The notes: generated by a model from the sequence alone, not told the origin. A DNA stretch of 64,000 bases from UBA5543 sp964464965 (GCA_964464965.1 CAYXHM010000004.1:248001-312000); one strand, 5' to 3'. Numbered from the stretch's first letter, positions 1-9,295 are shown. Numbers and translations: made by a program.

Positions 1-56
1 ATTAAGGAAGTAGCAATCATTATCTCCCTATCCTTTAGAGGAGGCGGGGAGATTTT

Positions 57-1376
57 CTACTGCACCGATTGGCTACGTTTTTTATTTCTATAGGTACTTA
101 CTATCCATAGCAATGTGCTGAATGCGTACAGGATAATTATATGAGGCAAAACATCCAGCAGGCTGCCATTGCGCAATGTTATCTGGTTAATACCGTCCAG
201 CCCCCAGTAGAGTGGTGATATCATAGCAATCTTTTGCAGCAGGGGAGAGAATATCTCTACCGGTACCCATATACCCCCCAAAGCTGATAACATAACAACA
301 GATATAGCCCCGAATGGCATCGCCTGGTTGGCGGTTTTAAATACTACACCTATAAAATACCCGTAAGATGTGGCAGCTACAGCTATAGCAATAGCCATTG
401 GTAAAAGTAACCATCCGTTCAGACCAAGGTATAAAGACGGTAAACCCAGCAGTGGCAACAGCCATATACCTACGCAGAACATCAGTATAAACTGAATAGT
501 ACAGACTATGGTATAAAATAATATTTTACCTAATGCTACCATGCGCCTGGCATGTGGTATCAGTTCTATACGCAGTGCACTGCCTTCTTCACGTTCTCTT
601 ATCAGGTGGCTGCATATGGGTATTACAATAAAGAACATGCCGAATATAGCCCATGCAGGTACATTGTGCTGTACACTGTTCATGTATTTACTATGTTCTT
701 CTTTGTTGCTGAGCTTCTCTTCCCGTATGCCTATCCCTTTAAAAACCTTTTCAAAATCAGGTGGCGATGTTGTTACGGAGGCTATACTGACGCTATCAGT
801 TGTATCTGGAGTACCCATTGCTGACAGGCGTTCTATCAATACATGACTGCTGGCGGCGGTTATCAGCTTATCCAGCGCAAAACCCACAGACATACGGAAG
901 GTTGGCTTCGAAACGGGGTCGAAGTACATACGTATATACATACTGTCCCTTGCCTCGCGCGATGGCATTTTGCCTGCTCCCAGTTTTTCAGATATGCTGT
1001 TGGCTACTATGTTGGCTGCATTTACCATTTCGGCAGTGGTGCCCCTGGGTATTACTATGCCTACTTGATAATCTCCCTTTTCCAGCAATCGTTTCAGTTC
1101 TGTTTCAGTAAGGGCCTTACCATCTATGCTATCAGTTACGCGAAAACTGCCACTCTCTTTCAGGCCTCTTCTTATAGATTTTGCTATACTGCCATTATCA
1201 TGGTCTGCTACCAGCAGCTCAAACTTCAAAGCCTGGTAATCTTTAAATGGCGCATCCTGTATCGTAGCCATAACTACAATTAATATAGCCGGCATCAGGA
1301 ACAGGAGCATAAAACCGGCAACATCACGGCGGGTTAGTATCCATTCCTTTATTATCGTCGCCAGTATTTTTCTCAT
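57..1376 (-). CDS. ABC-2 type transporter permease
   Basis: Membrane subunit of an ABC exporter. The protein (439 aa from the ATG) has one N-terminal membrane helix at about residues 21-40. A roughly 200-residue soluble extracytoplasmic domain follows, then five or six C-terminal helices, which is the layout of the ABC-2/YhgE-like permease family. I chose the ATG at 1376 because it gives the basic MRKILATIIKEW start; an in-frame TTG at 1394 is also possible. The matching ATPase lies 18 nt upstream on the same strand, so the two form one operon and probably one transporter. The substrate (drug, lipid or polysaccharide) cannot be read from the sequence. Confidence 0.88.
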   Translation of the reverse strand: MRKILATIIKEWILTRRDVAGFMLLFLMPAILIVVMATIQDAPFKDYQALKFELLVADHDNGSIAKSIRRGLKESGSFRVTDSIDGKALTETELKRLLEKGDYQVGIVIPRGTTAEMVNAANIVANSISEKLGAGKMPSREARDSMYIRMYFDPVSKPTFRMSVGFALDKLITAASSHVLIERLSAMGTPDTTDSVSIASVTTSPPDFEKVFKGIGIREEKLSNKEEHSKYMNSVQHNVPAWAIFGMFFIVIPICSHLIREREEGSALRIELIPHARRMVALGKILFYTIVCTIQFILMFCVGIWLLPLLGLPSLYLGLNGWLLLPMAIAIAVAATSYGYFIGVVFKTANQAMPFGAISVVMLSALGGIWVPVEIFSPLLQKIAMISPLYWGLDGINQITLRNGSLLDVLPHIIILYAFSTLLWIVSTYRNKKRSQSVQ

Positions 1377-1394
1377 AGTGCTTATATAAGTCAA

Positions 1395-2141
1395 TTAATC
1401 CCTTACTGTACGCCCGGTGTAGTGCAGGAATACATCTTCCAGTCTTTTGCAATCTTCTGTTGTTTCTATAAGTTCTTCAGGGGTGCCATTTACTATGAAT
1501 TTCCCTTCGTCTATTATCACTACTTCATCACATATTTTTTCGGCTTCGTCCAGCAGGTGAGAGGTGTACAATATGGTTTTGCCCAATTCCTGGTATTCTT
1601 TCAGAAAATCCAGTATCATGGTGCGCGATTGTACGTCTACACCCGCAGTGGGTTCATCCAGTATCAGTATTTCGGGATAATGCAGCAGCGAGGCTATGAT
1701 ATTTGCCCTGCGTTTCATTCCACCACTATACCTGTTTATTCTTTTGTCTGCGTGCTTGTCCAGCCCTAAGCGTTCCAGCAACCTGGAGCCCCGTTCTTTT
1801 ATAAACTTATCCGTTATATTATACAGCCTTCCTATATAGTAAAAGTTTTCCCACGCCGTCAGGTTGGGAAACAGGGCTATGTGTTGCGGCACTACGCCTA
1901 TCTGCGCCCTTACCGCCAGTGTATGCTCTATTGAATCTACGCCAAACACGCGTACATGCCCGCTATCAGGCCTTACCAGCCCGCATATAATATTTATGGT
2001 AGTACTTTTGCCTGCGCCATTTGGCCCGAGTAAACCCACTATTTTTTTTTCCGGTACTACCAGGCTCAGCCCGTCAAGGGCAGGTGCCCATGCACCGGTA
2101 TAGTGTTTACGCAGGTTTGTTATTTCAATTGCTGAAAACAT
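1395..2141 (-). CDS. ABC transporter ATP-binding protein
   Basis: Cytoplasmic ATPase of an ABC-2 exporter (248 aa). It has a Walker A motif, GPNGAGKST, at residues 39-47, the signature YSGGMKRR near residue 139, and the Walker B stretch LILDEPTAGVD near residue 160, followed by an H-loop (TSHLLDEAE). The short length and the late VNGTPEEL segment are typical of the CcmA/DRA-type family that works with ABC-2 permeases. The permease gene follows directly, so the two are likely co-transcribed and translated together. The start ATG at 2141 fits the family N-terminus. Substrate unknown. Confidence 0.92.
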   Translation of the reverse strand: MFSAIEITNLRKHYTGAWAPALDGLSLVVPEKKIVGLLGPNGAGKSTTINIICGLVRPDSGHVRVFGVDSIEHTLAVRAQIGVVPQHIALFPNLTAWENFYYIGRLYNITDKFIKERGSRLLERLGLDKHADKRINRYSGGMKRRANIIASLLHYPEILILDEPTAGVDVQSRTMILDFLKEYQELGKTILYTSHLLDEAEKICDEVVIIDEGKFIVNGTPEELIETTEDCKRLEDVFLHYTGRTVRD

Positions 2142-2170
2142 AGAAAAATATTCCCTCCCTTATAGCTTGC

Positions 2171-3193
2171 TTATCTATAACCAAGCGCATGTGTTAATTG
2201 TTGAGGCAATTGCGGTAATAAATTGCGCGGAACAAGGAAGGATGTCAGTTCTGCCACTTCTTTAAAGATGATATGGCTGTCTGCGGCTGCCTGCAGGTAT
2301 TTTGCACCTGTGCTGCCGCCTGTGCCCACACGCTTGCCTATAGTGCGCTGCACCATATGTATATGCCTGTGCCGCCACATAGACAGTTTCTCGTCTATAT
2401 CCAGCAGGTTACTCACCAGTTCAAAAGGGAGGTGCAGCATAGGTGTGTCCCTGTAAAGCATTATGAACAATGCGCTCCTGTTGGCATCTATACTTAGTTT
2501 ACGTTCTGCACTGTAGCTATCTTCGTTGATGAACAGCATGTCAAACAACTCCATATTGCCCATCTCCATTTCCAGCAGGCTGTTTTTATATACTTCCCTG
2601 TATTGTGTCCAGAATTTTTCGCCCGGCCAGTATTCCTCATCCTTTACATAGGGCATACGCTCCAGCCACCTGTTCACCAGTACCAGCAGGGATTCCTGTG
2701 CTTCCGCATCTTTTACCCGTTTCCTGTCTTCTTCATTCAGTTGAGATATATAATAGTCCTGCCCCTGTCTCTGGCCATAGCTCAGCCCCAGCAATGCTTC
2801 TATCATCTTAAACTGTATGCTCTGGAAGCCCGATGCAGGCCGCAACAAATCCCTGAATTCCAGGAAGTCCAGCGGTGTCATAGTTTCCATAATGGTCATT
2901 TGCTGCACGGCCAGTTCCAGTATGGTGCAGATACGCTTTACGCGGTGTACGGAGTTATATATATCGGGGGAATTATTCGGGATAATATCTTTCTTGAAAA
3001 TATTGCGGACGATGGTCAGTTCGTGTATCACCTGCTTAAACCACAACTCGTATGCCTGGTGTATGATAATGAACATCATTTCATCATCGGCCTGTATGTT
3101 CTCTTTCTGGCTTTCGGGCAACTGCGCATTGAGTATTTTATCTAACTGCAGGTACTCGCTATAATATACCGGTGGACGTTGTTTCTTTTCCAT
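2171..3193 (-). CDS. kynA: tryptophan 2,3-dioxygenase
   Basis: Heme enzyme that opens the indole ring of L-tryptophan with O2 to N-formylkynurenine, the first step of the kynurenine route. Visible signatures are the N-terminal DDEMMFIIIHQAYELWFKQ block, the MTPLDFLEFRD block, and the C-terminal RHRHIHMVQRTIGKRVGTGG segment that includes the heme and substrate loop. At 340 aa it is somewhat longer than the usual 280-300 aa bacterial enzyme, mostly by a C-terminal extension. It ends 29 nt before the ABC ATPase on the same strand. No other kynurenine-pathway gene is in the window. The family call is firm. Confidence 0.95.
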   Translation of the reverse strand: MEKKQRPPVYYSEYLQLDKILNAQLPESQKENIQADDEMMFIIIHQAYELWFKQVIHELTIVRNIFKKDIIPNNSPDIYNSVHRVKRICTILELAVQQMTIMETMTPLDFLEFRDLLRPASGFQSIQFKMIEALLGLSYGQRQGQDYYISQLNEEDRKRVKDAEAQESLLVLVNRWLERMPYVKDEEYWPGEKFWTQYREVYKNSLLEMEMGNMELFDMLFINEDSYSAERKLSIDANRSALFIMLYRDTPMLHLPFELVSNLLDIDEKLSMWRHRHIHMVQRTIGKRVGTGGSTGAKYLQAAADSHIIFKEVAELTSFLVPRNLLPQLPQQLTHALGYR

Positions 3194-3280
3194 GCGGTTA
3201 AATTACTAAACTAATAGCAAGTCGAAAATCTAAACACGGAAAATGGCGCAGAAAAAATATTTTTCCTGTGAATAGGGGTG

Positions 3281-3288
3281 TAGTTTTG
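3281..3288 (+). promoter_or_regulatory. possible -7 promoter box (TAnnTTTG)
   Basis: TAGTTTTG, matching the Bacteroidota -7 consensus TAnnTTTG, 41 nt upstream of the DUF2807 gene start. No clear TTG -33 box was found at the expected 17-23 nt spacing, so this is a weak prediction. Confidence 0.35.
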
Positions 3289-3329
3289 TATAGCTGTTAT
3301 TACTATGAACGTTAAAAAAATGATTTTAT

Positions 3330-3992
3330 ATGAAACAGTTTGCTACAATTATTGGTATCGGTTTATTGGCCCTGGGTGCATCATCTTGCCACAAAAAGGC
3401 TTTAAAAGGGGACGGGCCCGATGTGTCTGAAACACGGGTATTACAGAAATTCAGCAAGATAGAAGCGCATGGTAGTCATAATATTACCGTGGTAAAAGAT
3501 TCTGTTTATGAAGTGATTGTATCCGGTTACAGCAACCTTGTTGACAACTACGAAACAAGGGTAAAAGGAGACAGGCTTACCCTGGAGATGAATAACAGGT
3601 TCTGGAACATTAAAAATGATAATATACGGGTAGAGGTGCATACGCCTTATGTTGACGATGTTTCGCTGAATGGATCGGGCGATGTAATGGTATATTCAGG
3701 CTTTATGCAGGATAATTTTGAAGCCGGTATTAATGGCTCAGGCAATATTACTGTATCGAACAACGTATATAAAAATATAAATGTAGATGTGAATGGTTCA
3801 GGTAATTGTAATATGGAAACCTGCGAGTCAGAAAGGGCAATGGCGAAAATTTCCGGTTCAGGTGATATATATGTTAAGGTGAGTGATTATCTGAACGTGC
3901 GCATCAGCGGGTCAGGCAATGTATATTATCGTGGCAGGCCAACTATTGATAGCGAGATATCCGGTTCAGGAAAGGTACAGCAGAGAAACTAA
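3330..3992 (+). CDS. DUF2807 (GIN domain) adhesin-like lipoprotein
   Basis: Secreted lipoprotein of 220 aa. The N-terminus is a signal peptide ending in a lipobox (GASSC, Cys at about residue 20). The rest is the putative auto-transporter adhesin head GIN domain (DUF2807), a right-handed beta-helix. The repeating GSG motif is plain: NGSGD, NGSGN, NGSGN, SGSGD, SGSGN and SGSGK occur at regular spacing through the C-terminal half, one per coil. The family is widespread in Bacteroidota and has no settled function; envelope stress and adhesion have been suggested. It stands alone in its transcription unit, divergent from kynA. Confidence 0.9.
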   Translation: MKQFATIIGIGLLALGASSCHKKALKGDGPDVSETRVLQKFSKIEAHGSHNITVVKDSVYEVIVSGYSNLVDNYETRVKGDRLTLEMNNRFWNIKNDNIRVEVHTPYVDDVSLNGSGDVMVYSGFMQDNFEAGINGSGNITVSNNVYKNINVDVNGSGNCNMETCESERAMAKISGSGDIYVKVSDYLNVRISGSGNVYYRGRPTIDSEISGSGKVQQRN

Positions 3993-4100
3993 ACCGCACA
4001 TACTATAATTAATATACAATATTTTAATGCAAAATATTACCTGTTTATTAAACAGTTTTATTATAATTGAAGTATTGTTAATAGTTAAAACCTGAGAAAA

Positions 4101-4298
4101 ATGAAGAAAGTTCTATTATTTGCTATCGCAATCGTATCAATTGGTTTCACGTCCTGCAAAAAAGATTACAAATGTGTTTGCACAGAGAATGGTGAGGTAT
4201 TTATGGAAGCGGATATAAAAGATTCCCGCAGGCCTGAAGCATCTACTGCTTGTAACGCATTTGAACTGGGTTCAGGCGCTGATTGCAAACTGCAATAA
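4101..4298 (+). CDS. small four-cysteine lipoprotein, paralogue 1
   Basis: A 65-residue predicted lipoprotein. The signal peptide ends at the lipobox GFTSC, followed by KKDY and a CVC motif, then two more cysteines near the C-terminus (TAC and ADCKLQ). Apart from the lipidated Cys, the mature part therefore has four cysteines, enough for two disulfides in the periplasm or at the surface. It is clearly paralogous to the genes at 60269-60463 (same GFTSCKKD start, CxCT, PEA.., CKL ending) and 60046-60228. An ATG start and a strong downstream terminator support it as a real gene. Function unknown; I do not recognise a named family. Confidence 0.85.
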   Translation: MKKVLLFAIAIVSIGFTSCKKDYKCVCTENGEVFMEADIKDSRRPEASTACNAFELGSGADCKLQ

Positions 4299-4318
4299 AA
4301 TTATATTTTACAATACAG

Positions 4319-4357
4319 AAAAGGGGTTTATTGAATCAGTTTCAATAGACTCCTTTT
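4319..4357 (+). terminator. rho-independent terminator after small lipoprotein gene
   Basis: A 16-bp inverted repeat with two mismatches (4319-4334 and 4342-4357, 7-nt loop). It ends in a T-run, 20 nt after the stop of the small lipoprotein gene. Confidence 0.8.
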
Positions 4358-4518
4358 TGTTTATATAGTTCAACAAGGAAGGAACAGCAACGGTAAGATG
4401 CGGTAGCCTTAGCCGGCACAACAGCACTGTTAAAGTAAGGTTATAGTACATATTAGCACCCTATATATGGCTTTTGTTTAATTGTCTTTACTTCTTTAAC
4501 AGTATTAAAAATATTAAA

Positions 4519-5046
4519 ATGATAACAAAGTCATTTGTCCTGATATTACTGGCTATATGTTTATTCTATTATACCAATGCCGGAGAGGTATTGACAAAAA
4601 TTGAAGCTAGGAAGCTTATTGAGCAGTATAATAACCATGAGTATCCTGATTATTACATTGAAAGATTTGTAAACAGGCACAAAATTCCTGATAATATAAT
4701 TGCTTTAAAGGAAGCAGGCCTGATTGAGCTGGTGGGTAACGGTGTAACTGATGCGTTTGTATATGAGGTGAAACTCCACAAAAAAGCAACGCCTTATCTT
4801 ATCAGGCAAGAATCTAAGATACTTTGGGTACGGTTGGTTACCTTCCAGGTAGATATTTTTTCTGTAGTTGAGAAACCAATAGATGAAAATGGAGAAAGCA
4901 CCTGCGATGTTAGATACAAAGAAACACCCACGCGCACACCTTTTTTCGGATTCTGGGGAGACCATTGTTTTGACAAGGAATATATGGTAACCTCAACGTT
5001 CCGGAAGGGTAAGGACGGGTGGAAACTGGAGGAAAAATGGTTGTAA
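4519..5046 (+). CDS. uncharacterised secreted protein
   Basis: 175 aa from the ATG at 4519, chosen because it gives a clean signal peptide (hydrophobic VLILLAICLFYY then TNAGE). A TTG at 4474 would add 15 residues of unlikely leader. The mature part is charged, alpha/beta in look, with a pair of cysteines (CDVRY and DHCFDKEY) and a Trp-rich C-terminus (KDGWKLEEKWL). I do not recognise the family. It converges on thioredoxin and is separated from it by a GTAGCA repeat and a terminator hairpin. Confidence 0.75.
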   Translation: MITKSFVLILLAICLFYYTNAGEVLTKIEARKLIEQYNNHEYPDYYIERFVNRHKIPDNIIALKEAGLIELVGNGVTDAFVYEVKLHKKATPYLIRQESKILWVRLVTFQVDIFSVVEKPIDENGESTCDVRYKETPTRTPFFGFWGDHCFDKEYMVTSTFRKGKDGWKLEEKWL

Positions 5047-5049
5047 CTA

Positions 5050-5080
5050 TGTAGCAGTGTAGCACGCTACAGATGCTACA
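5050..5080. repeat. GTAGCA palindromic repeat, copy 1
   Basis: Imperfect palindrome made of TGTAGCA and TGCTACA heptamers, between the convergent secreted-protein and thioredoxin genes. Related copies lie at 9428-9458, 9644-9666, 10637-10668 and 10697-10728; all are intergenic. Confidence 0.8.
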
Positions 5081-5083
5081 CAT

Positions 5084-5108
5084 TAAAAGCCCCCGCAATG
5101 CGAGGGCT
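5084..5108 (-). terminator. terminator hairpin after thioredoxin gene
   Basis: Ten-base arms (5088-5097 and 5099-5108, one mismatch) of a GC-rich hairpin. On the minus strand it is followed by TTTTAA, 24 nt past the trxA stop. It could also stop plus-strand transcription from the opposite gene. Confidence 0.65.
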
Positions 5109-5132
5109 CACTAACTATTAACACCTTAAAAA

Positions 5133-5450
5133 TTACAGGTGCGATTGTATTTTCTTCTCGAACACGCCTTTTGGGGCAGCGCCTACTTGTTTATCTACTA
5201 CCTGACCGTCTTTTATGAACAGTACAGCAGGTATACTGGTAATACCGTAGTTGATAGACAGGTTAGGATTTTCATCCACGTTTACCTTACCTACATTTAC
5301 CTTTCCGGCATATTCTGTAGCCAGGGCCTCTATTGTTGGCCCAAGAGCCAGGCATGGTCCGCACCAGGGAGCCCAAAAGTCTATTACCGATAATTTGTCT
5401 GCTTTCAGCACTTCTGCGTCAAAATTCGCATCTGTATATACTGCTGCCAT
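5133..5450 (-). CDS. trxA: thioredoxin
   Basis: Cytoplasmic dithiol-disulfide reductase of 105 aa, the usual thioredoxin length. The active site WCGPC is at residues 29-33 (Cys30 and Cys33), inside the family block DFWAPWCGPC. The cis-proline loop (TSIPAVLFIKDG) and the glycine before the last helix (VGAAPKG) are in place. There is no signal peptide, which separates it from the TlpA-like protein at 42170-42673. It is monocistronic, with a well-formed promoter 49-80 nt upstream and a terminator downstream. Confidence 0.96.
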   Translation of the reverse strand: MAAVYTDANFDAEVLKADKLSVIDFWAPWCGPCLALGPTIEALATEYAGKVNVGKVNVDENPNLSINYGITSIPAVLFIKDGQVVDKQVGAAPKGVFEKKIQSHL

Positions 5451-5498
5451 TGTATTGTATTTTATAAATAATTAAAAATGTAACTAACGATAAGAGAG

Positions 5499-5530
5499 CA
5501 AAAATACGACCATAATAGTTACTACCACAA
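5499..5530 (-). promoter_or_regulatory. Bacteroidota-type promoter of trxA
   Basis: On the minus strand, TTG (5528-5530), 21 nt spacer, then TATTTTTG (5499-5506). This matches the -33 TTG / -7 TAnnTTTG pattern of Bacteroidota housekeeping promoters. It lies 49 nt upstream of the trxA start. Confidence 0.6.
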
Positions 5531-5576
5531 TAATAGGCCGCAATACGCACATAAGCTTTCCACATAGTTATTGACA

Positions 5577-8500
5577 CTACTGCTTTTCCACATGATAGCG
5601 TATATATTCACGTTCTTCCAGGTACTGCACCAACTGGTCATTTATGGCAACTTTCTGCCCTCCTGTCTTAAGGGTGGTTGTCATGTTGTCAGTAGCATCT
5701 ATTATTTGTATACGTATCTCTGTATTGCCGGGGTTGGCCTGCATGTTCGTGCCCAGGAAGTAGATGAACTCATTATCCACCTTATCCAGCGGCATCTGCA
5801 GGTGTACCTTTTTGGTGAACTTCTTTTTTACCTCGTCCAGCAGCATTACGTCCTGTATGTCAAATTCCATCACCCCGGGGCGGAAACGGTGTTCGCCGTA
5901 GGTGCCTATTATCATAAGTTTTTGACCATTATCTAAATAGGGGCCGTATTTCACATAGTTGTTCTGCCAGAACATTATCTCTGTATGTCCACTGTAATCG
6001 TTCAGGGTCATCTTGCCAAACTTGGCACCTTTTTGCGTGGTGCGGTGTTCTGCCCCGGTTACAAATCCTGCTATGCGTATGGTGCGGCCTTTCATAGCTT
6101 CCATATCGGCTATCTTGCTGAAGCCGTAGTTCTCCATTTCAAACTTATAGCCATCCAGCGGGTGTGCGCTCAGGTAGATACCTACCACTTCTTTCTCTCG
6201 CTCCAGCAGGTCGGCAAGTGTCCATGGGTCGCAGGTGGGTATAGCGGGGCACTTTACCTCCATGCTTGCACTATCGCCAAATAAGCTATTGGCTGTCATA
6301 GACTTAGCTGCTGCTGCCTGGTTGCCGTATTTGGTCAGTCTTTCCAAACCTGTAACCGGGTCAACGGGTGGGGCGTAGAAGTACTGCGCCCTGTGCATTT
6401 CCGGGAAGCTATCAAAAGCACCCGCCAGCACGAGGTTCTCCAGGCTCTTCTTATTAACCGTCCGTTGGTTGACACGGGACACCAGGTCGAATGGAGATTT
6501 ATAAGGCCCGTTGGCTTCTCTTTCTGCTATCAGGTCTTCCACCGCTGCTTCACCTACGCCCTTTATAGCATTCATACCAAAGCGTATCACACTGCCTTTG
6601 CTCACCGAGAAACCTTTCAGGCTCTCGTTAACATCAGGCCCCAATACCTGTAGACCCATACGCTGGCATTCCTCCATGTAAAACTTTATCTTATCGATAT
6701 TGCCCTGGTTGTTGAGCACCGCCGCCATAAACTCTGCCGCATAGTGCGCTTTGAGGTAGGCCGTCTGGTAGGCAACAAAGGCGTAACAGGTAGAGTGCGA
6801 TTTGTTGAACGCATACTGGGCAAATGCTTCCCAGTCGGTCCATATTTTATGCAGCTTGTCTTCAGGGTGGCCTTTTGCCTTAGCGCCTTCCACAAACTGG
6901 CTTTTCATTTTATCCAGTACCGCCTTCTGCTTTTTACCCATGGCTTTTCGCAGTACGTCGGCATCGCCCTTGCTGAAACCTGCCAGCTTCTGGCTGAGCA
7001 GCATCACCTGCTCCTGGTAGACTGTTATACCGTAAGTTTCCTCCAGGTACTCCTTCATATCCTCCAGGTCGTATACTATTTCCTCCTCGCCATGCTTACG
7101 CTTGATGAAGTTGGGAATGTACTCGAGCGGGCCCGGGCGGTACAGGGCGTTCATGGCTATCAGGTCGTCAAATTTATCGGGTTTCAGCTCGCGCAGGTAC
7201 TTCTGCATGCCCACACTTTCAAACTGGAAGGTACCGTTGGTTTCACCACGCTGGTACAGTTTGTACGTTTCCTCATCATCGAGCGGAATACTATCTATAT
7301 CAATGGTTATGTTATAGTTACGCTTTATTAACGCAAGTGCATCTTTAAGGATTGTCAGGGTTTTAAGTCCTAAAAAGTCCATCTTTATAACACCTGAATT
7401 CTCAATGATATTCCCTTCAAACTGGGTTATGAGCAACGATACATCTTTGTTGGTGCACACCGGTATCAGGTCGCTAAGGTCTGACGGGGCAATGATGATA
7501 CCCGCCGCATGTATGCCCGTATTCCTCACGCTGCCCTCCAGCTTTTCCGCTTCGCGCAGCACATCGCCATGTATATTATGACCGGCACGCAACTCACGGA
7601 GTTTCTCCACAGCTTCCATCTCCTCACTGCCCAAACCTTCCTTATCCGCAAGGCTGCCGTCACCTTTCAGCGGTGCATTCAACAATCGCTTCAGGCTGAT
7701 ACCCGGGCGTTCAGGCACCAGTTTGGCCAGCATATTACTCTGGTCCAGCGGCAGGTCCAGCACACGGGCTACATCTTTTATACTGCTTTTGGCAGCCATG
7801 GTGCCGTAGGTAATGATGTGCGCCACCTGGTTCTTACCATACTTATCTACAACATAGTCTATCACCTTCTGCCTGCCCGCATCGTCAAAATCCGTATCTA
7901 TATCGGGCATGCTCTTACGCTCCGGGTTCAGGAAACGCTCAAACAGCAGGTTGTACTTTATAGGGTCGATATTGGTAATGCCTATACAATAGGCCACCAC
8001 GCTACCCGCAGCACTACCACGGCCGGGGCCTACAAACACTCCCAAATCCCTGCCGGCTTTAATGAAATCTCCCACAATGAGGAAGTAACCCGCAAAACCC
8101 ATGGTTTTGATGGTGAACAGCTCAAAGTTCAGGCGTTCTTCCACCTCGGGGGTAATATCCTTGTAGCGTTCTTTTGCACCCAGCCGGGTAATATGTTCCA
8201 GGTAGGCGTCCTGGTCATTATTAAACTTCTCCGGTACTTTAAAGTGGGGTAGCAGTATATCACGTTCCAGCTTCAGTGGTTTTATCTTGTCCACTATCCG
8301 CTGTGTGTTGTCTATTGCCTGCGGAATATCAGCAAACAAGGCCGACATCTCCTGTGTATTCTTAAAATAAAACTGGTCGTTATAAAAGGCGAAGCGGGTG
8401 TCTTTTGCCTTGCCGCCCTCGTCGTCAAAGTCCTTAGCCTTTGGGGTAGATTGCTTTTCTCCCGTATTCACGCATAATAATATATCGTGCGCATTGGCAT

Positions 8501-9188
8501 CGTCCTGCTCTACATAGTGGCTGTCGTTACTGGCTATTACATGTACATTATACTTTTCTGCAAACCTCAGCAGTACCTCGTTCACCTTTACCTGGTCGGG
8601 TATATCGTGGCGTTGCAGCTCTATATAATAATCATCGCCAAACAGGTCCAGCCACCACCTGAACACCTTTTCACCTTCCTCTTCGCCCTTGCGCAATATC
8701 GTACGTGGCACCTCGGCCGCAAGACAACAACTTGTTGCGATAAGTCCCTCATGGTATTTGAGTATCAGCTCTTTATCTATCCTTGGATATTTACCGTACA
8801 AACCCTCCATAAAGCCGAGGCTGCACAGTTTCACCAGGTTCTTATAACCAATTTCGTTTTTGGCCAGCAGCAACTGGTGATAGCGTATATCCTTTTCTTC
8901 ACGGCTGAAGGCACGCTTATGACGGTCGTCCACCACGTAAAATTCGCAACCCACCACGGGCTTTACCACGGGTTCTTTTATCTCCTTGCCGTTTTCATCG
9001 GTACCCACCACCTTGGTGTTTTTCCAGGCACTGGCCACAAAGTCGAACACGCCGAACATATTGCCATGGTCTGATATGGCCATGGCGGGCATGCCGTCTT
9101 TGGCAGCTTTGTCAAACAGGCGGGGGATGGACGAGGCACCATCCAACAAAGAGAACTGGGTATGATTATGTAGATGCGAAAATTTCAT
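5577..9188 (-). CDS. dnaE: DNA polymerase III subunit alpha
   Basis: Replicative polymerase catalytic subunit, 1203 aa. It starts with the PHP domain (FSHLHNHTQFSLLDGAS) and continues with the palm, where MPDIDTDFDD at about residue 425 carries two catalytic aspartates. It ends with the helix-hairpin-helix and OB-fold region (RIAGFVTGAEHRTTQKG). Length and order match the DnaE1 type found in Bacteroidota, not PolC. The reading frame is intact over the whole length. It is monocistronic with its own promoter. The next gene on the same strand (trxA) is about 130 nt downstream with its own promoter. Confidence 0.97.
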   Translation of the reverse strand: MKFSHLHNHTQFSLLDGASSIPRLFDKAAKDGMPAMAISDHGNMFGVFDFVASAWKNTKVVGTDENGKEIKEPVVKPVVGCEFYVVDDRHKRAFSREEKDIRYHQLLLAKNEIGYKNLVKLCSLGFMEGLYGKYPRIDKELILKYHEGLIATSCCLAAEVPRTILRKGEEEGEKVFRWWLDLFGDDYYIELQRHDIPDQVKVNEVLLRFAEKYNVHVIASNDSHYVEQDDANAHDILLCVNTGEKQSTPKAKDFDDEGGKAKDTRFAFYNDQFYFKNTQEMSALFADIPQAIDNTQRIVDKIKPLKLERDILLPHFKVPEKFNNDQDAYLEHITRLGAKERYKDITPEVEERLNFELFTIKTMGFAGYFLIVGDFIKAGRDLGVFVGPGRGSAAGSVVAYCIGITNIDPIKYNLLFERFLNPERKSMPDIDTDFDDAGRQKVIDYVVDKYGKNQVAHIITYGTMAAKSSIKDVARVLDLPLDQSNMLAKLVPERPGISLKRLLNAPLKGDGSLADKEGLGSEEMEAVEKLRELRAGHNIHGDVLREAEKLEGSVRNTGIHAAGIIIAPSDLSDLIPVCTNKDVSLLITQFEGNIIENSGVIKMDFLGLKTLTILKDALALIKRNYNITIDIDSIPLDDEETYKLYQRGETNGTFQFESVGMQKYLRELKPDKFDDLIAMNALYRPGPLEYIPNFIKRKHGEEEIVYDLEDMKEYLEETYGITVYQEQVMLLSQKLAGFSKGDADVLRKAMGKKQKAVLDKMKSQFVEGAKAKGHPEDKLHKIWTDWEAFAQYAFNKSHSTCYAFVAYQTAYLKAHYAAEFMAAVLNNQGNIDKIKFYMEECQRMGLQVLGPDVNESLKGFSVSKGSVIRFGMNAIKGVGEAAVEDLIAEREANGPYKSPFDLVSRVNQRTVNKKSLENLVLAGAFDSFPEMHRAQYFYAPPVDPVTGLERLTKYGNQAAAAKSMTANSLFGDSASMEVKCPAIPTCDPWTLADLLEREKEVVGIYLSAHPLDGYKFEMENYGFSKIADMEAMKGRTIRIAGFVTGAEHRTTQKGAKFGKMTLNDYSGHTEIMFWQNNYVKYGPYLDNGQKLMIIGTYGEHRFRPGVMEFDIQDVMLLDEVKKKFTKKVHLQMPLDKVDNEFIYFLGTNMQANPGNTEIRIQIIDATDNMTTTLKTGGQKVAINDQLVQYLEEREYIRYHVEKQ

Positions 9189-9212
9189 AAGACACTATCC
9201 AAACGAGGTTAA

Positions 9213-9243
9213 CAAAAATAACGAAAAGGGGGCAATGCGGCAA
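9213..9243 (-). promoter_or_regulatory. Bacteroidota-type promoter of dnaE
   Basis: On the minus strand, TTG (9241-9243), 20 nt spacer, then TATTTTTG (9213-9220), 25 nt upstream of the dnaE ATG. It has the same -7 octamer as the trxA promoter. Confidence 0.6.
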
Positions 9244-9295
9244 TGCGATAATGCGGCATGTGGATAATTGCAGGATAGCTTTATAATTATATTTC

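Noticed and set aside
1..56. Inverted C-rich/G-rich sequence near 24-52 as a terminator of the ABC-2 operon
   Set aside because: About six base pairs with a long loop; the following T-run is poor and the window edge prevents judging context.
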